Source of the DNA: Scytalidium lignicola
Lineage: Eukaryota; Ascomycota; Leotiomycetes
Assembly: GCA_002812745.2 (NCBI GenBank)
Contig: NCSJ02000317.1
Coordinates: 1-49,447 of the forward strand
Length of the DNA: 49,447 bases
Direction: 5' to 3'
The notes below the pieces were generated by a model, which saw only the letters and a list, made by a program, of their open reading frames with translations, was not told the origin of the DNA and made no database searches. Below, one piece after another: positions 1 to 10,385 of the stretch; the stretch's first letter is position 1, and each line of letters begins with the position of its first letter. The translations under genes and the position numbers were made by a program.

Positions 1-1156
1 CCTGAAAGGATTAATAAAGTGAGGCTCCGGAAGGGAGGTCCTTCAGGGTGGTAGTGGAGGTAGTAGTAGAGGTAGTAGTAGTAGTAGTAGTAATAAAATA
101 GCAATGTGAAAATGCCTTTTTGGGGTGGCAGAATTCGCTCGCTTGCATGGGGTGAGCCAGTCATTTCTTGCACCCCCTTACGTACATGTACGTACGCAAG
201 CATCTACAGTACAGTAGAAGTTATGCACATTTTTGTTTTATGCACTCTTGTCTTGTGATAATAACAATAGGAATAATAGAAAAAGAAAAGAAAAGAAAAG
301 AAATACTATACCACCAGACCGCTTTTCTTACTTTCCAAAACTATATATTCGCCAACACACCCTTACATTGGTTTACAAGTACTCTACTGATACTGACATA
401 ATCTCCTCCACTAATGATATCCAGCAAAGCTCTCAGCTCAGCCCCCCCGATTAATTTAGCTTCAACCTGCAAAAAATGAGAAGAGCAAATAGCTAAAATT
501 AATTAATTGATTAATAGAGAAATGTTTCTTTAGCGGGGGCTAGTCAATTCCCACGTGGCTATTTTACGTACGTACGAAAGGGTGGGGAGAGAGCCTCTGC
601 ATTGGGGGTCCGTCAATAAACTTATACGAAAAGGAAAAAGATTACGAGGTAATTATACGGGATGATATGCGGAAAAGTGTACAGTTACAACTTTGTACGA
701 GAGGGAAACTTGTTTTCTCTCTCTCTCTCTTACGGTGCTGGTGCTGGTGCTGACTGTGCTTTCCATTATAGGTCCCTTAGTTACTACCTGCTTATTTTGC
801 TCATTCTTTCTCTCCTTTCACTCTCACCGTCACTCTCTCTCAAGGTGAGATTTAATGCTAGAGATAATAGTTTTGTCCATGTAAACAGCCCATTCTCTCA
901 ATTTGCAAATGCCCAAGATAACAATCAATCAAATTTTCGCCACCCCAAAAAGCCCAGAATATTTATTTTTTCATAACACAATAATTGGAAAGATTGGGTT
1001 CAAAGAAGCCAAAAATAAAACAAAATAAAATATTACACAAGGCCCTTTCTGGCCATTGGTCATCTCCATCCAGCCTGTTCCAACGTAAAAGGTCTAGAGA
1101 GGGGCTAGAGCCTTCTCACCCTATCATCATACACAACTATCCCTATCCTATCCGTC
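1..1156. other. Gene-free left flank with simple repeats
   Basis: I found no convincing coding region here. The stretch holds a (GTA)n trinucleotide tract at about 57-93, a 16-bp perfect palindrome of alternating GTAC/CATG units at 179-194, a short tacagtacagta motif near 206, an AAAAG-type purine run at 279-302, and a CT-rich tract at 716-730. The short frames here look like chance. It lies downstream of the minus-strand Spt5-like fragment that ends at 1157, so part of it may be that gene's 3' flank. Confidence 0.6.
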
Positions 1157-1332
1157 TCAGTCAACATACCGTGGCCCGTCATCCTGCCAGTTCCCTGCTG
1201 CAGGTGTCTCAGGCACCCCATATGCACCCGGCGTGGGAGCGGTGTAGTACCCTGTCCCTGCCCCTGGTGTTGGAGCATCCATAGCCGCTGGCGTAGGCGC
1301 GCTCCAGCCACTGCCCCAGCCTGGAACAGGCG
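1157..1332 (-). pseudogene. 3' end of a probable Spt5 gene (C-terminal repeat tail), cut at an assembly gap
   Basis: Read on the minus strand from 1332, the frame gives about 58 residues with repeats of the form APTPAAM, APTPGAG, APTPGAY and ETPAAG. It ends with DDGPRYVD and a TGA stop at 1157-1159. Tandem S/T-APTPG units followed by a short acidic tail are typical of the C-terminal repeat region of fungal Spt5, the RNA polymerase II elongation factor that Bur1/Cdk9 phosphorylates in this region. The rest of Spt5 (NGN and KOW domains) is absent: beyond Ns 1333-1336 the sequence belongs to an unrelated plus-strand gene. I therefore read it as a fragment left by the assembly rather than a biological pseudogene. 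Another proline-rich repeat protein cannot be excluded. Confidence 0.55.
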
Positions 1333-1336
1333 NNGN
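1333..1336. other. Ambiguous bases at a likely chimeric join
   Basis: Four positions read N N G N. To the left, the coding signal is minus-strand (APTPG repeats). To the right, it is plus-strand (poly-Ala then Lys/Glu-rich). The plus frame has a TAG at 1245-1247 just to the left, so the right-hand gene cannot simply continue leftward as one exon. Both sides carry GCT/CTG-like repeats, which could have caused a false overlap. Confidence 0.55.
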
Positions 1337-1337
1337 A

Positions 1338-4300
1338 GCTGCTGCTGCTGCCGCCGCCGCCAAAGAGGCAGAAGAGGAAGCTGCGAGGCAGGCCGAAGCC
1401 GAGGAAGAAGCTGCTCGAGAAAAGGAGCGTCTCGAAGCAGAGGCAGCCAAGAAAGCTAAGAAGGACTCGAAATCTAGCAAGCTAGACAGCAAGAGCAAGA
1501 AGTCCAAAGACACGAAGTCATCCAGAGAGGTTGTCAAAGAGGTTGAGCCGGAGCCAGAGCCAGCACTAATGTTCGAGCTTGAGCCTGAATCGCTTCTCGA
1601 CCTGAAAATTAAGGAGCCAACTGTTGACAAGAGCGCAGCCTTCTCCTTCTGGGGCGCAACCAAGAAAGCCAGCAAGGCGGCCGAGGCAACCAATAAAGAC
1701 GCATTCTCAACTCGAGGCGAGATTGCGGATGCTGACAAAGCAAAGGTTCCAGAAGATGCGCTCAAGGCCACGACAACATATCCCAGTATGGGAACAAGCT
1801 CGATGAATGCCTTGGGCCTGGGCAAGAAACCAGTTAGCGGCCGGATTGCTGATAGGCTGAGGGCGTTCGAGAAGCAGGAAGAAGAGGCGGCGGCGCAGGC
1901 TCCTCCCCCGCCACCTGAGCCTGCAGCCGCACCTCCGCCACCAAAAGAGGATAAAACAAAGAAGTCGAGGTCTGCATCTAAATACTCGTCCAAGAGAGAC
2001 CCCGAAGTCATCGTAGAACCCTTCGAGTCGCCCAAGAGTCGCAGAACAAAAGACGTTCCTGGCAGTTTCCCCGATGACGATATGATGGACATCATAGACG
2101 CGCCTGCATCCGTACCTCCGCCGGTGCCTATGCCTCCGGTTGTTATGGTCGAGGAAAAGAAGTCGAGCAGGAAAACATCTAGCAGCAGTAAGAAATACAG
2201 CAAGGAGAAGGAAGCTCCAAAAGCAGATTTTGCGCCTCCTCCGTCACAGCCTCCACCTCCACCTCCACCTACTCATGCTCCACCCAACCCACCAACTCCA
2301 CCTCCAGAAGCACCTAGATCCACATCATCTAAGAAAGAGCGTCCGCGCGTCGTCCGCGATGGATCATCATGGGGAGCTTGGGGTTCTGCACCACCACCTC
2401 GTAAGGAGGAAAAGTCTTCGTCAAGAGATAAAGATCGCAAGGGCGACTCCTCCCCGACCGAAGAGAAGAGGTCTAGGGATCGGGATCCGGATATGAAACG
2501 CTCCAAGTCAAGCAGGAAGCCTGAAAAGGAGGAGAAGGGCTCATCCAGAGACTCGTCATCATCCGACAAGGCTGAGAAGCCCCAAAGACATGAGAGGGCC
2601 GAAAAGGTGGACAGCAGACCACCCAAGTCAAAAGGACTTGCCAGCATGTTTGCAAGCTCAACTCCACTAGAGAGACGTGCAAGCACTGGTGGCAAGACCA
2701 GCTCGCGCCGCAGGTCGGTGCAGATTGACAGTGGACTCATTTCACCACCGCCAGAAGATGCCAACAGTCCACCGGAAGTTTCAGCAAAGGCAGCGAAAAT
2801 GCTTGGTATCAACCCTGGCAAACTAACTCGAAGCAAGTCTGAGAGGAAGCCCAAGCCTCGTGGTATGACTATACATCACCATTCCTCTACATTGTGTCCA
2901 CAAGCTGACGAATCTCATTTAGACCTAGGTGATGACGATATTATTATGGTTGGAGCCGATAATGACCCTGTTTCCATGGACAAGCCTCGTGATCGTAAGA
3001 GGAGACCAAAGGTAATTTTTGATGTTCCCCCCTCGGACCAGGCCTCTGCCGCATCCATGACTTTTGGAGACTTGGAACCATCCCCGCCTTCCAGGAAAAG
3101 GATCCCCCTTAGCAAAGAATCACACGCTAACTCTAGAAACCTTGAGCAGTCTAAGAACGAGGATGATATTGTTATGGTTGACGCTGGTGGTCCTTCCGAA
3201 AATATCGGTCAGTCCGGCCACAAGAGATCCGATTCAAGCGCCAAGAAAATCACGGCCGGACTTGGAGGAGTGTTTGGCGGCCTTTTATCGAAAGCTCGTC
3301 CGGAACCCAAACGCCGGAGTACCTACTTGACCGATGACGAAGGTGCGCGAGGCCTTCGGCGAGAAGATCGAAAAGTTAAGCGCGGAAGTAGAACGCCCTC
3401 TGGTGGAGATGGCCGTAGTGCTGATGGTGCTGCCGCGGAGCCAGATGTCACCATGACAGGCGCTGAAGTCGATGAAGAGAGAGAGGCTAGAAGAGCTGCC
3501 CGACGAGCTCGTAGGGCTGAGCGAGAAGTTGCAGAGAAGGCCACTGGGGATGCTCAAAGGGTAAAAGAAGCTCAAAAGGCAAGGGATGAAGCACGGAGAG
3601 AACGACGGCGGAAGCATGAGGAGGAGATGATGGAAGCCCGCAAACAAGAAGAGCGAGAGGCTAGACGGGCAGCACGACGAGAACAAAGGGCAAGAGAGGA
3701 TGCTGATCGCCAAGCCGAGGAAGCTAAGGAGGCAGAACGCGCCGAACGGCGTAGAGCCAGGAGGGCGGAGAGGGAGAGGGAAGCTCGTGCCGATGCTGAG
3801 GTTGATGAGGCCGCCCGAGCCAGGAAATCTGATCGCAGGAGATCTCATGCAGATGTTCCGGAAGACGATGAAGAGCGCCGGAGACGGCGTGAAGAGAGAC
3901 GAGCTATGCGTGCTGCCGAAGCTGCGAAAACAAGTAGTCGTCGCAAGCAGGCTCCTGTGGTTGACAGGCACTCCCGCGATGCGGAACCGAGATATATTCC
4001 TACCGAAGGACGTGTGTATAAAGAATCACGACACAAGAAAGAAAAGGCCGGTTGGCCACATTCTGGCACCGATTCCTGGGTCAAGGATCACTCAGACGCC
4101 CCCCCACCTCCTGAAGATGGCCCAGTGATGGATGGCCCTCCAGTAGACGATACCACTGCCGATGAAGATGTGAGACGACGATTGAGGAGGACCCGTCGCC
4201 AGTCGAAATACGGTGATGATGACGAGGAACGAAAACGGAGACGCGAGTNCCGCCGGCGGGAAAGAGAAACCATGAGAAGCTCCGAGGGAAGTCAACCTGA

Positions 4301-4394
4301 GAATCAAAGCCGTAAAGATTCGGGCTTCGTTGATCCGCCTCCAGTGCCTATTGTACAAGGCAAAGGCGGTTGGTGGAAGAAGATTACTGGATAG
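1338..4394 (+). CDS. Large disordered R/E/K/S/P-rich protein, 5' incomplete
   Basis: I do not recognise this protein. The frame is already open at the Ns (Ala-rich, then Lys/Glu-rich) and contains no ATG until 1569, so the true start is probably missing. A 60-nt intron at 2863-2922 (GTATGA..TTTAG, branch GCTGAC) keeps the frame and joins KPKPR to DLGDDDIIMVGA; without it the frame also reads through. The visible product is about 998 residues, mostly disordered: proline runs around PPPPP, Ser/Lys/Arg tracts, and two acidic DDI(I/V)MV motifs. A region at about 3460-3940 consists of repeated EARRAARR/AERAERRRARR units that should form a charged helix. Trp motifs (FSFWG, SSWGAWG) and a C-terminal GGWWKKITG stand out. 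An N lies at 4249. A scaffold or cytoskeletal role is only a guess. Confidence 0.7.
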   Translation, partial: AAAAAAAAKEAEEEAARQAEAEEEAAREKERLEAEAAKKAKKDSKSSKLDSKSKKSKDTKSSREVVKEVEPEPEPALMFELEPESLLDLKIKEPTVDKSAAFSFWGATKKASKAAEATNKDAFSTRGEIADADKAKVPEDALKATTTYPSMGTSSMNALGLGKKPVSGRIADRLRAFEKQEEEAAAQAPPPPPEPAAAPPPPKEDKTKKSRSASKYSSKRDPEVIVEPFESPKSRRTKDVPGSFPDDDMMDIIDAPASVPPPVPMPPVVMVEEKKSSRKTSSSSKKYSKEKEAPKADFAPPPSQPPPPPPPTHAPPNPPTPPPEAPRSTSSKKERPRVVRDGSSWGAWGSAPPPRKEEKSSSRDKDRKGDSSPTEEKRSRDRDPDMKRSKSSRKPEKEEKGSSRDSSSSDKAEKPQRHERAEKVDSRPPKSKGLASMFASSTPLERRASTGGKTSSRRRSVQIDSGLISPPPEDANSPPEVSAKAAKMLGINPGKLTRSKSERKPKPRGMTIHHHSSTLCPQADESHLDLGDDDIIMVGADNDPVSMDKPRDRKRRPKVIFDVPPSDQASAASMTFGDLEPSPPSRKRIPLSKESHANSRNLEQSKNEDDIVMVDAGGPSENIGQSGHKRSDSSAKKITAGLGGVFGGLLSKARPEPKRRSTYLTDDEGARGLRREDRKVKRGSRTPSGGDGRSADGAAAEPDVTMTGAEVDEEREARRAARRARRAEREVAEKATGDAQRVKEAQKARDEARRERRRKHEEEMMEARKQEEREARRAARREQRAREDADRQAEEAKEAERAERRRARRAEREREARADAEVDEAARARKSDRRRSHADVPEDDEERRRRREERRAMRAAEAAKTSSRRKQAPVVDRHSRDAEPRYIPTEGRVYKESRHKKEKAGWPHSGTDSWVKDHSDAPPPPEDGPVMDGPPVDDTTADEDVRRRLRRTRRQSKYGDDDEERKRRREXRRRERETMRSSEGSQPENQSRKDSGFVDPPPVPIVQGKGGWWKKITG

Positions 4395-7330
4395 ATTTTG
4401 TTAATGCCCTAATGGAATGGGAAATTGTTTTGGGTTTTTTTTATGAAGGGATGAATAATTCTTGTATCTTGTTGTTTTAAAAAACTTGTTGGAAGATGCT
4501 TGTTTGTATCATGATTGAACTTATTAGCAAGCGCATGCATACCTGGAGTTATATTTTTGATACAATGGTCGGACTGGAAGATCAGAGCATTATTGGGCGA
4601 AGAGGTCTTGCATATCTCACTGCATATCAAGATTGATGGATGGGAGAGCTGGTCTTGAGGACCGGCGTGGTTTTCAGAGATTTCTTTTGGGGGTTTGAAT
4701 ACTCTGTACTTGCCTTTAATACTGTTTTGACTGCGTTGGCGAGAAGATACCATTTTTGTTGGAATAGAGTGTGTGTGTGTGTGTGTTGTTTCTTGAAGGA
4801 AATCAATTTATTTTTTGTGGATAATATCACAGCTTATTCGATCACCATCACCTACTCCTCCCGTTTACCCCGATTGTTTCACGTGTCCCATTGACGTGTC
4901 CGTCCCCAGTTGGAGTGACCTTTATCCAATAATTGGGAAGTTCAATACATCCAAAAACAATATTTTCCATCATCAGTCTCCATCTTTGGAATATTATTAC
5001 GATGAGATTCGAGTAATGAGGTTTGAGAGCGGAGCTGGTGTGAAGTTATTGATATATATACACTGCACGTGATGATGTTCCAGCGGTCAAGTACCGTAGC
5101 TCATGATGGAGTCCCAAGCGTTGCAGTAGTGACGGTAAGGGAGTTCGTACAGCATATTAGTTACATGGCCTGTACTGTACTGTACTCCGTGCACTCTGTA
5201 AATACAGTACAGTACAGGACAGGACAAGTAGTGGTTCACGCATCCCCACACACGCTCCCAGGTCAAGGGATGAGCAGCCAACCCCATGGACGCCGAGGCT
5301 CGTTAGCAGTTTGACTGGGCAGGTCGAGCAACGTTGGATTACTTGAAGAGTCCTAGGACAACTGGGCGATCGCGGGAACCAGCCGCCAGGCTCGGGAGCC
5401 CGCAGAGCACAGCAGCAACAAAAAGAGCAGGATTCATAATTACAACCCAGCCCAGCACACGCACACACACAAACACACAGAATACACATTGCGCACTTTT
5501 CAGCGGAAACTCGCTCAATGTTTGCTGCAAGTCATAAATGATGGGGGGATTATTAGTGTCATAGCGTTTGTGACCCAGCCTGGAGGCTGGTGATGCGAGG
5601 GCAAAGAACCTCAGACCGAAGCCAAGTTGTGATAGATAATTTTCCATTACTTTGCTCCAGCGCATCACACATACGTATCGTTTCACCTCGAGGTCTAATT
5701 AAAAGCCATGTACGGAGTATAAAGGCCTTTTTTAATAAATAAATAATTTACGAGCAGACATATTACCTTGAGCCGTGACAAGGTTGATAATAATTAAAAA
5801 CAAACTTTCAATACTTTTCACTTATCACTTATCATCACTTATCACCGCCACCACACCAGTAGCCATAAGTCAGGAATTACGTACACGTACAGTACAGTCC
5901 AGGACTTCGCGCAAGCTCCCAAATCAACAACTCCTCTTTACCAAGTGGCTGGTATTTCCCCCCTTCTCTCCCCATTATTCGTTTTTTCCTCGTTGGAGCA
6001 AATGTTTGGATTTTCCTTTCCCGTTCCCGGCGGTGCCAACCTGCAAGGGCTGAGTTGCCCGAATCTGGTAAAAACAACCTGGCCAGTGTCTCTTCGCCCC
6101 CGACGACTCCATCCCTCTTTTTTCGCCCTTTCACCTTTTTCGCCTAGTTGGGGCCTCGGGAAGCCTTTTTCTGAGGGGAAAGGGGAAGGGGGGACGAAAG
6201 AGACGAGGAGACGGGCAGATAACCAACTGATAGAGCGGCCAGCGGAGCCTCTGATAGGATCCCGATAACCAGACAAGAGATCCACGCCAACGACAGCGGG
6301 GCAAACTGCACATCAACAACACTCTCCAGATCATTGAGGACAGTACAGTAATCACCAGGTCGAATGTCCTACCGCAACTTGGCCTGCACAAGCACGCTGG
6401 TGCTGCAGAGCCCACGCTGGGAAACGAGGTTACAGCAAGCAAAAGAGGCATGATGGTTTAGGTGATGCAGCAAATTAAGATTGAGCTGTAAAAGATGCAA
6501 CGAACAATTGCCCTACACATACATACATACAGTACATACACACACAGTACCAGTATGCATTTCGCCGGGTCCAAACAACCCCCGTGGCAACGATACACAC
6601 ACCCTCGTACCCGCTCCTCCCAAGGTGTTGCTGGCCATAGTCATGCCGGTCTTCTGGTTCCCTTAACTCGAGTGGCACCCCCGTCCGATGGGCTAATAGA
6701 AAGAAAGAAGAGAACAGCCACATCGGGCCACCCAGCAGGACGAACGTAAGGATGCGTAAAGTACGTATCTCTCAGCCTGCTCAGGTAGGTTAAAAAAAAT
6801 TAAGGGTAAGGCCTTCCTCGACCCCAGGCCAAAGCAGGTATCTGCCGCTCATGCCTTTTCCGGCCTGGGATGTGCGGGCTGATTTGTTTTTTCCTCTTTA
6901 AGCCCTGGTGCGCCATGTACCCATCTTTCGTGTCTCCTTATTACCTCTCCGAGCTCTGCTTTATAGTTATCGTACGTCTCTTACATACTAGAGTTACGAT
7001 AAGGGAAAGGTTTCGAATTTCTTATATCGAGTGTGCGTGCCACTTCTGCTTCGGTCTCGCTCTCGAATGGCGTCTTGATTCGGCAATTCTCACCAGTGTC
7101 GTTGTTAAATCCATATGGTCATATATTCATATATATGATCGGCTGGTTTCCTCTATTGCTGGCCGTTTGAGTTATCCAGCAGCTCATTTTCCATATATAT
7201 TCCTTCATACTGTTCTTGCTTTTTTTAAATTAATTTTATTAAAAAAAGCTGTCTGGTTAAACCCGGTACAGCTTTCTAACGAGATCCCACGAAATTTGGT
7301 GGTAGTGATCCTACTCGCCAATTCCTCACA
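4395..7330. other. 2.9 kb gene-free region with GTACA repeats and microsatellites
   Basis: No frame here has coding character. It contains a (GT)n tract at about 4770-4786, a 16-bp perfect inverted repeat (5169-5184 with 5203-5218), a CA-rich tract at 5455-5485, further GTACA-type motifs at 5881-5899 and 6341-6350, and CATA/CACA tracts at 6520-6545. The last several hundred bases before 7331 are probably promoter and leader of the downstream HODM-like gene. Confidence 0.6.
5169..5218. repeat. Inverted repeat, 16-bp arms, of tgtac/gtaca units
   Basis: The left arm, 5169-5184, is a CC followed by TGTAC units. The right arm, 5203-5218, is its exact reverse complement, and 18 nt lie between them. 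It could fold as a hairpin in DNA or RNA. Other copies of the gtacagtac unit are scattered in intergenic DNA of this window. Confidence 0.8.
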
Positions 7331-8931
7331 ATGAAGGTCCCCGTCTTTATACAGGAGCAATGGCTCCTTTGCCTTGGATCGGCTTTACTGCTTGCATCGA
7401 TTGGCGCATTGGCAGTTAGCAAGTCGGGGAGACAGGCAATGCTCGACAACTTACATTTCCGTCGTCGTCGTGCTTCCGGAGCTAGGACTCCACCTCGATC
7501 CATATCGCCAGAAAAGAGTGCAAAGGGACCGGGCAACGATGCTCCAACCTCGACACCGAATCTTCAGGCACCAGACTTCCCGGCTACTCTTCCACCATCA
7601 AGGAGATCGGCGCTCGCTGAAATTGGACGTATTACAGGCAAGGCGTTGCCAATTGGACCTGAGCCGTCAGAGGAGGAGATATTGAGACAACAGAATCCCA
7701 TTGATCGCAGTTATGAGCTCGAGAACAAAACGCCTAAATATACCCCCACTGGATTTTCAACAGAAGACATCAAGGCTCTCGGCGATTTCCCTCCTTACGA
7801 TATCTTGAGTGGCGTTCCACATCCGAAGCCATATAAGGAGTTTGACCCTGTAAAGGCGCTTCCGAGACCATATAGACCATTTAGATGGCAATATCACCAG
7901 ACCATGTGTGAGTTGCCTTGCTCTTCCCTCTTACATCAATAGATTTTCTGACTAAGGAGACAGCCTTAACCAAGATGGAACCGGATTGGTGGTTAGAGAT
8001 CGAAAATACTTATATTGCTAGGGTACAGCAACGTCGTGACCTATACAAACAATATGGAAAGCAAGTTTTGCAGTCTCTCCCTGGCGCTGAACTCGCCTGC
8101 AAGGAAATCATGGAAATGTCCCTCCAATTCTACTGCGCTCGATACCCACAATATTTCTCTCTATCCAAGGACAAGAAGATCTTTCATAACCGTCTTCTCA
8201 AAGAGGATACCGATATCAAGAGTATGCACCCGTTGGAAGTCCTCCTAAACAATGTCCCGGAGGACTTCGGTATCGTGCTCCGGAATCACGAAGATGGAAT
8301 GTATTATTTCCGCGCTGGTGTCATCTGCAGCTCCTTGGGTTGGAATGTGGACACAAAGATTGGAATGCAACTGAGAGAAATCCATACGCCAATTCCAGAC
8401 TACAAGGAGAAGATGCAATTCAGTATGGATCGCTATTTCAGTAAAATGCCTACCAACAGCCCAATCCAGCGCGGCAGCTGGGGTCTTGAAATCGGAGAAC
8501 CACTCTTCATGCCTGCAGGACATCCCCATGAGAAGTTCCGCGAGATGCAGAAGCCAGACTTGACCGTTGACGAGTGCAGGTTGAGAGTTGATTGGCAAAC
8601 TTTGAGAAGACTGCCACTAAGTTCCGCTATTGTGTTCAATTTCAAGGCGCTCTTCACCCCTGTTACGGAGTTCAGAGATGAGCCATACATTCCGGCGCTA
8701 TTAGTAAAGATAATGAAGGACGGAAAGAAGAATCTGATGGAATATAAGAATACATGGCATGTAGAGCATGTCTGCATACCCGAATTGGAGAAGTATATGA
8801 AAGAGCAGGTTGAGAAGGGATTCGTGAAGCCGGAGAAACCAGAAGAAAAAGACTGGACCGTCACAACACTGGATGAAAGCCCATATTTCCCGGGTTGGGA
8901 GGAGAAGTGGCATCGTCAACAAGGCTACTAG
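7331..8931 (+). CDS. HODM/DUF3445 (HRQ family) protein with N-terminal membrane anchor
   Basis: Two exons, 7331-7907 and 7964-8931. The 56-nt intron has GTGAGT, branch CTGAC and CAG, and splices ...HQTM to SLTKMEPDWWLE; the product is 514 residues. Residues about 9-28 are hydrophobic and precede an RRRR stretch, which suggests a signal anchor. The rest matches the DUF3445 family, now named after the haem-dependent oxidative N-demethylase alpha subunit: MEPDWWLEIENTY, a HPLEVLLNNVPEDFGI segment, RGSWGLEIGEPLF, and the basic-aromatic VDWQTLRRLPLSSAIVF segment that gives the HRQ name. In the bacterial enzyme this fold binds haem and removes a methyl group oxidatively. The fungal substrate is unknown and haem binding here is inferred. 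The gene stands alone with long flanks. Confidence 0.85.
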
Positions 8932-10385
8932 ATCATTATTGCACTTTGGTGGGTATACCCGTGGTGTGGTCTTTTTAACAATCTCATATAATTATGCTGG
9001 AGGTAACCGTTGAAAGAAAGAAATATATGAAATTTGCATATGGTGGCTAAACAACAGGATGGGGATCATCCATAATAGCATTTACGAGGACAAGCAATTA
9101 TTTGCAGAGCTTTGAAACAATTGGTGGCTGGATGATGAGATGGATGACCATGTTGATTTGAAATATATGCTTTAGCATTTCAGAAGTACGTAAAGACAAA
9201 GGTGTACTTACATTGTAGATAGCTGAGGAGAAATAAAATATTCTTTTGCTGTTGCATTGAGCTCGTGACGTATTCTGGTCTTCATTTGAAGGGGGTCTCT
9301 GACTGATATAACTGGACCGGAGGGTTTCTGTGGCAAGCACGGCCAAGCTAGGCGAAAAGCAAAGGAGTGGATGAGGACCTCAGTGAAAATCAATCTATTA
9401 GTACACTAGAATACCAGATATAGTAGGTCGCACCGATTACCATCTCCCACTGCCAGAGAAATGTAAATCCTTTTGCCTTTTGACATTTTCCTTCCATCTC
9501 ACACTAGGCAGAAGTTGTAGCAGATGCCTATTCTTCACGATCATGTTCTCGAGGCCTCAAAGCTACTCATTGCCACCTTCAGCATAAGCATAAGTGGGCT
9601 ATGCGCTCCACCCAACGCTTATTAGAGCCGACGTCTTCAACGAGTTCGCAAAATGCCTGAGCTTTGCGGTGTTACCCACCACAAATTGCGAGCCAACATG
9701 ACCAGCTGGGCAACAGTTCGCGATCCCAGACGTCTTTTTTGAAAAGAGTGACCATTCCTGAGTGATGAGTAATGGATCAATTAATAGTAGGCATGGCGCG
9801 AGTGCCTTCTAGCATCAATTCACGCTTGTGGACCTCTCTCCAGACTCTTTGGTTGTTGATTCCAGTCGGAATCGGACTCTCCTCCGGACCTAGGAGCCTT
9901 TAGAACTGATGTTTATTCGATCGGGGCCATGTGCTCCAAAATTCTCGAAAACCATAGTGCGAAAAGTCCTAGAATCGCATCTTCACGATTCAAATCCAAT
10001 ATCTCTTAGGGTTCACGGCATCCTCAAACCACTGCACATGCCTCGCATCATTTGGACACCAGCGACTTCTGTACCTGTGCCTCCAGGAGACCGCATAAGA
10101 ACGGCCCGAACATTAACGCCTCCCGTTTTCGCGATAAGTTGAACAGACATCACAGAGTAAGAAGATTAAAGTGGTGGTTGATAATTACACCTAGTCGCAG
10201 CTGGATATCTATTTTCTGTCTTCGCGGTGTCGTCATACTTATATGATATCTGGGGTCCTTTCAACGACGTCAATGCCTGTTAGGCCAACACCACCGGGGG
10301 GCGTGTTAGATCTATTATTCACTCTTAGATCACGCTACTCGTCAGGGTATTCCGTCCTCTTTTGACTGAGGAAACTTCTTCTACC
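8932..10385. other. Intergenic region without recognised features
   Basis: About 1.45 kb between the HODM-like gene and the Zn2Cys6 gene. I see no coding frame with conserved character, no RNA gene and no clear repeat. The right part is presumably the promoter and leader of the regulator gene at 10386. Confidence 0.5.

Noticed and set aside
1337..2203. Long minus-strand frame opposite the disordered protein gene
   Set aside because: It is the antisense of a Lys/Glu/Ser-rich gene with biased codons, which opens the opposite strand. Only its last 58 codons left of the Ns look real.
3285..3971. 228-residue minus-strand frame
   Set aside because: Antisense shadow of the Arg/Glu repeat region, with no domain character.
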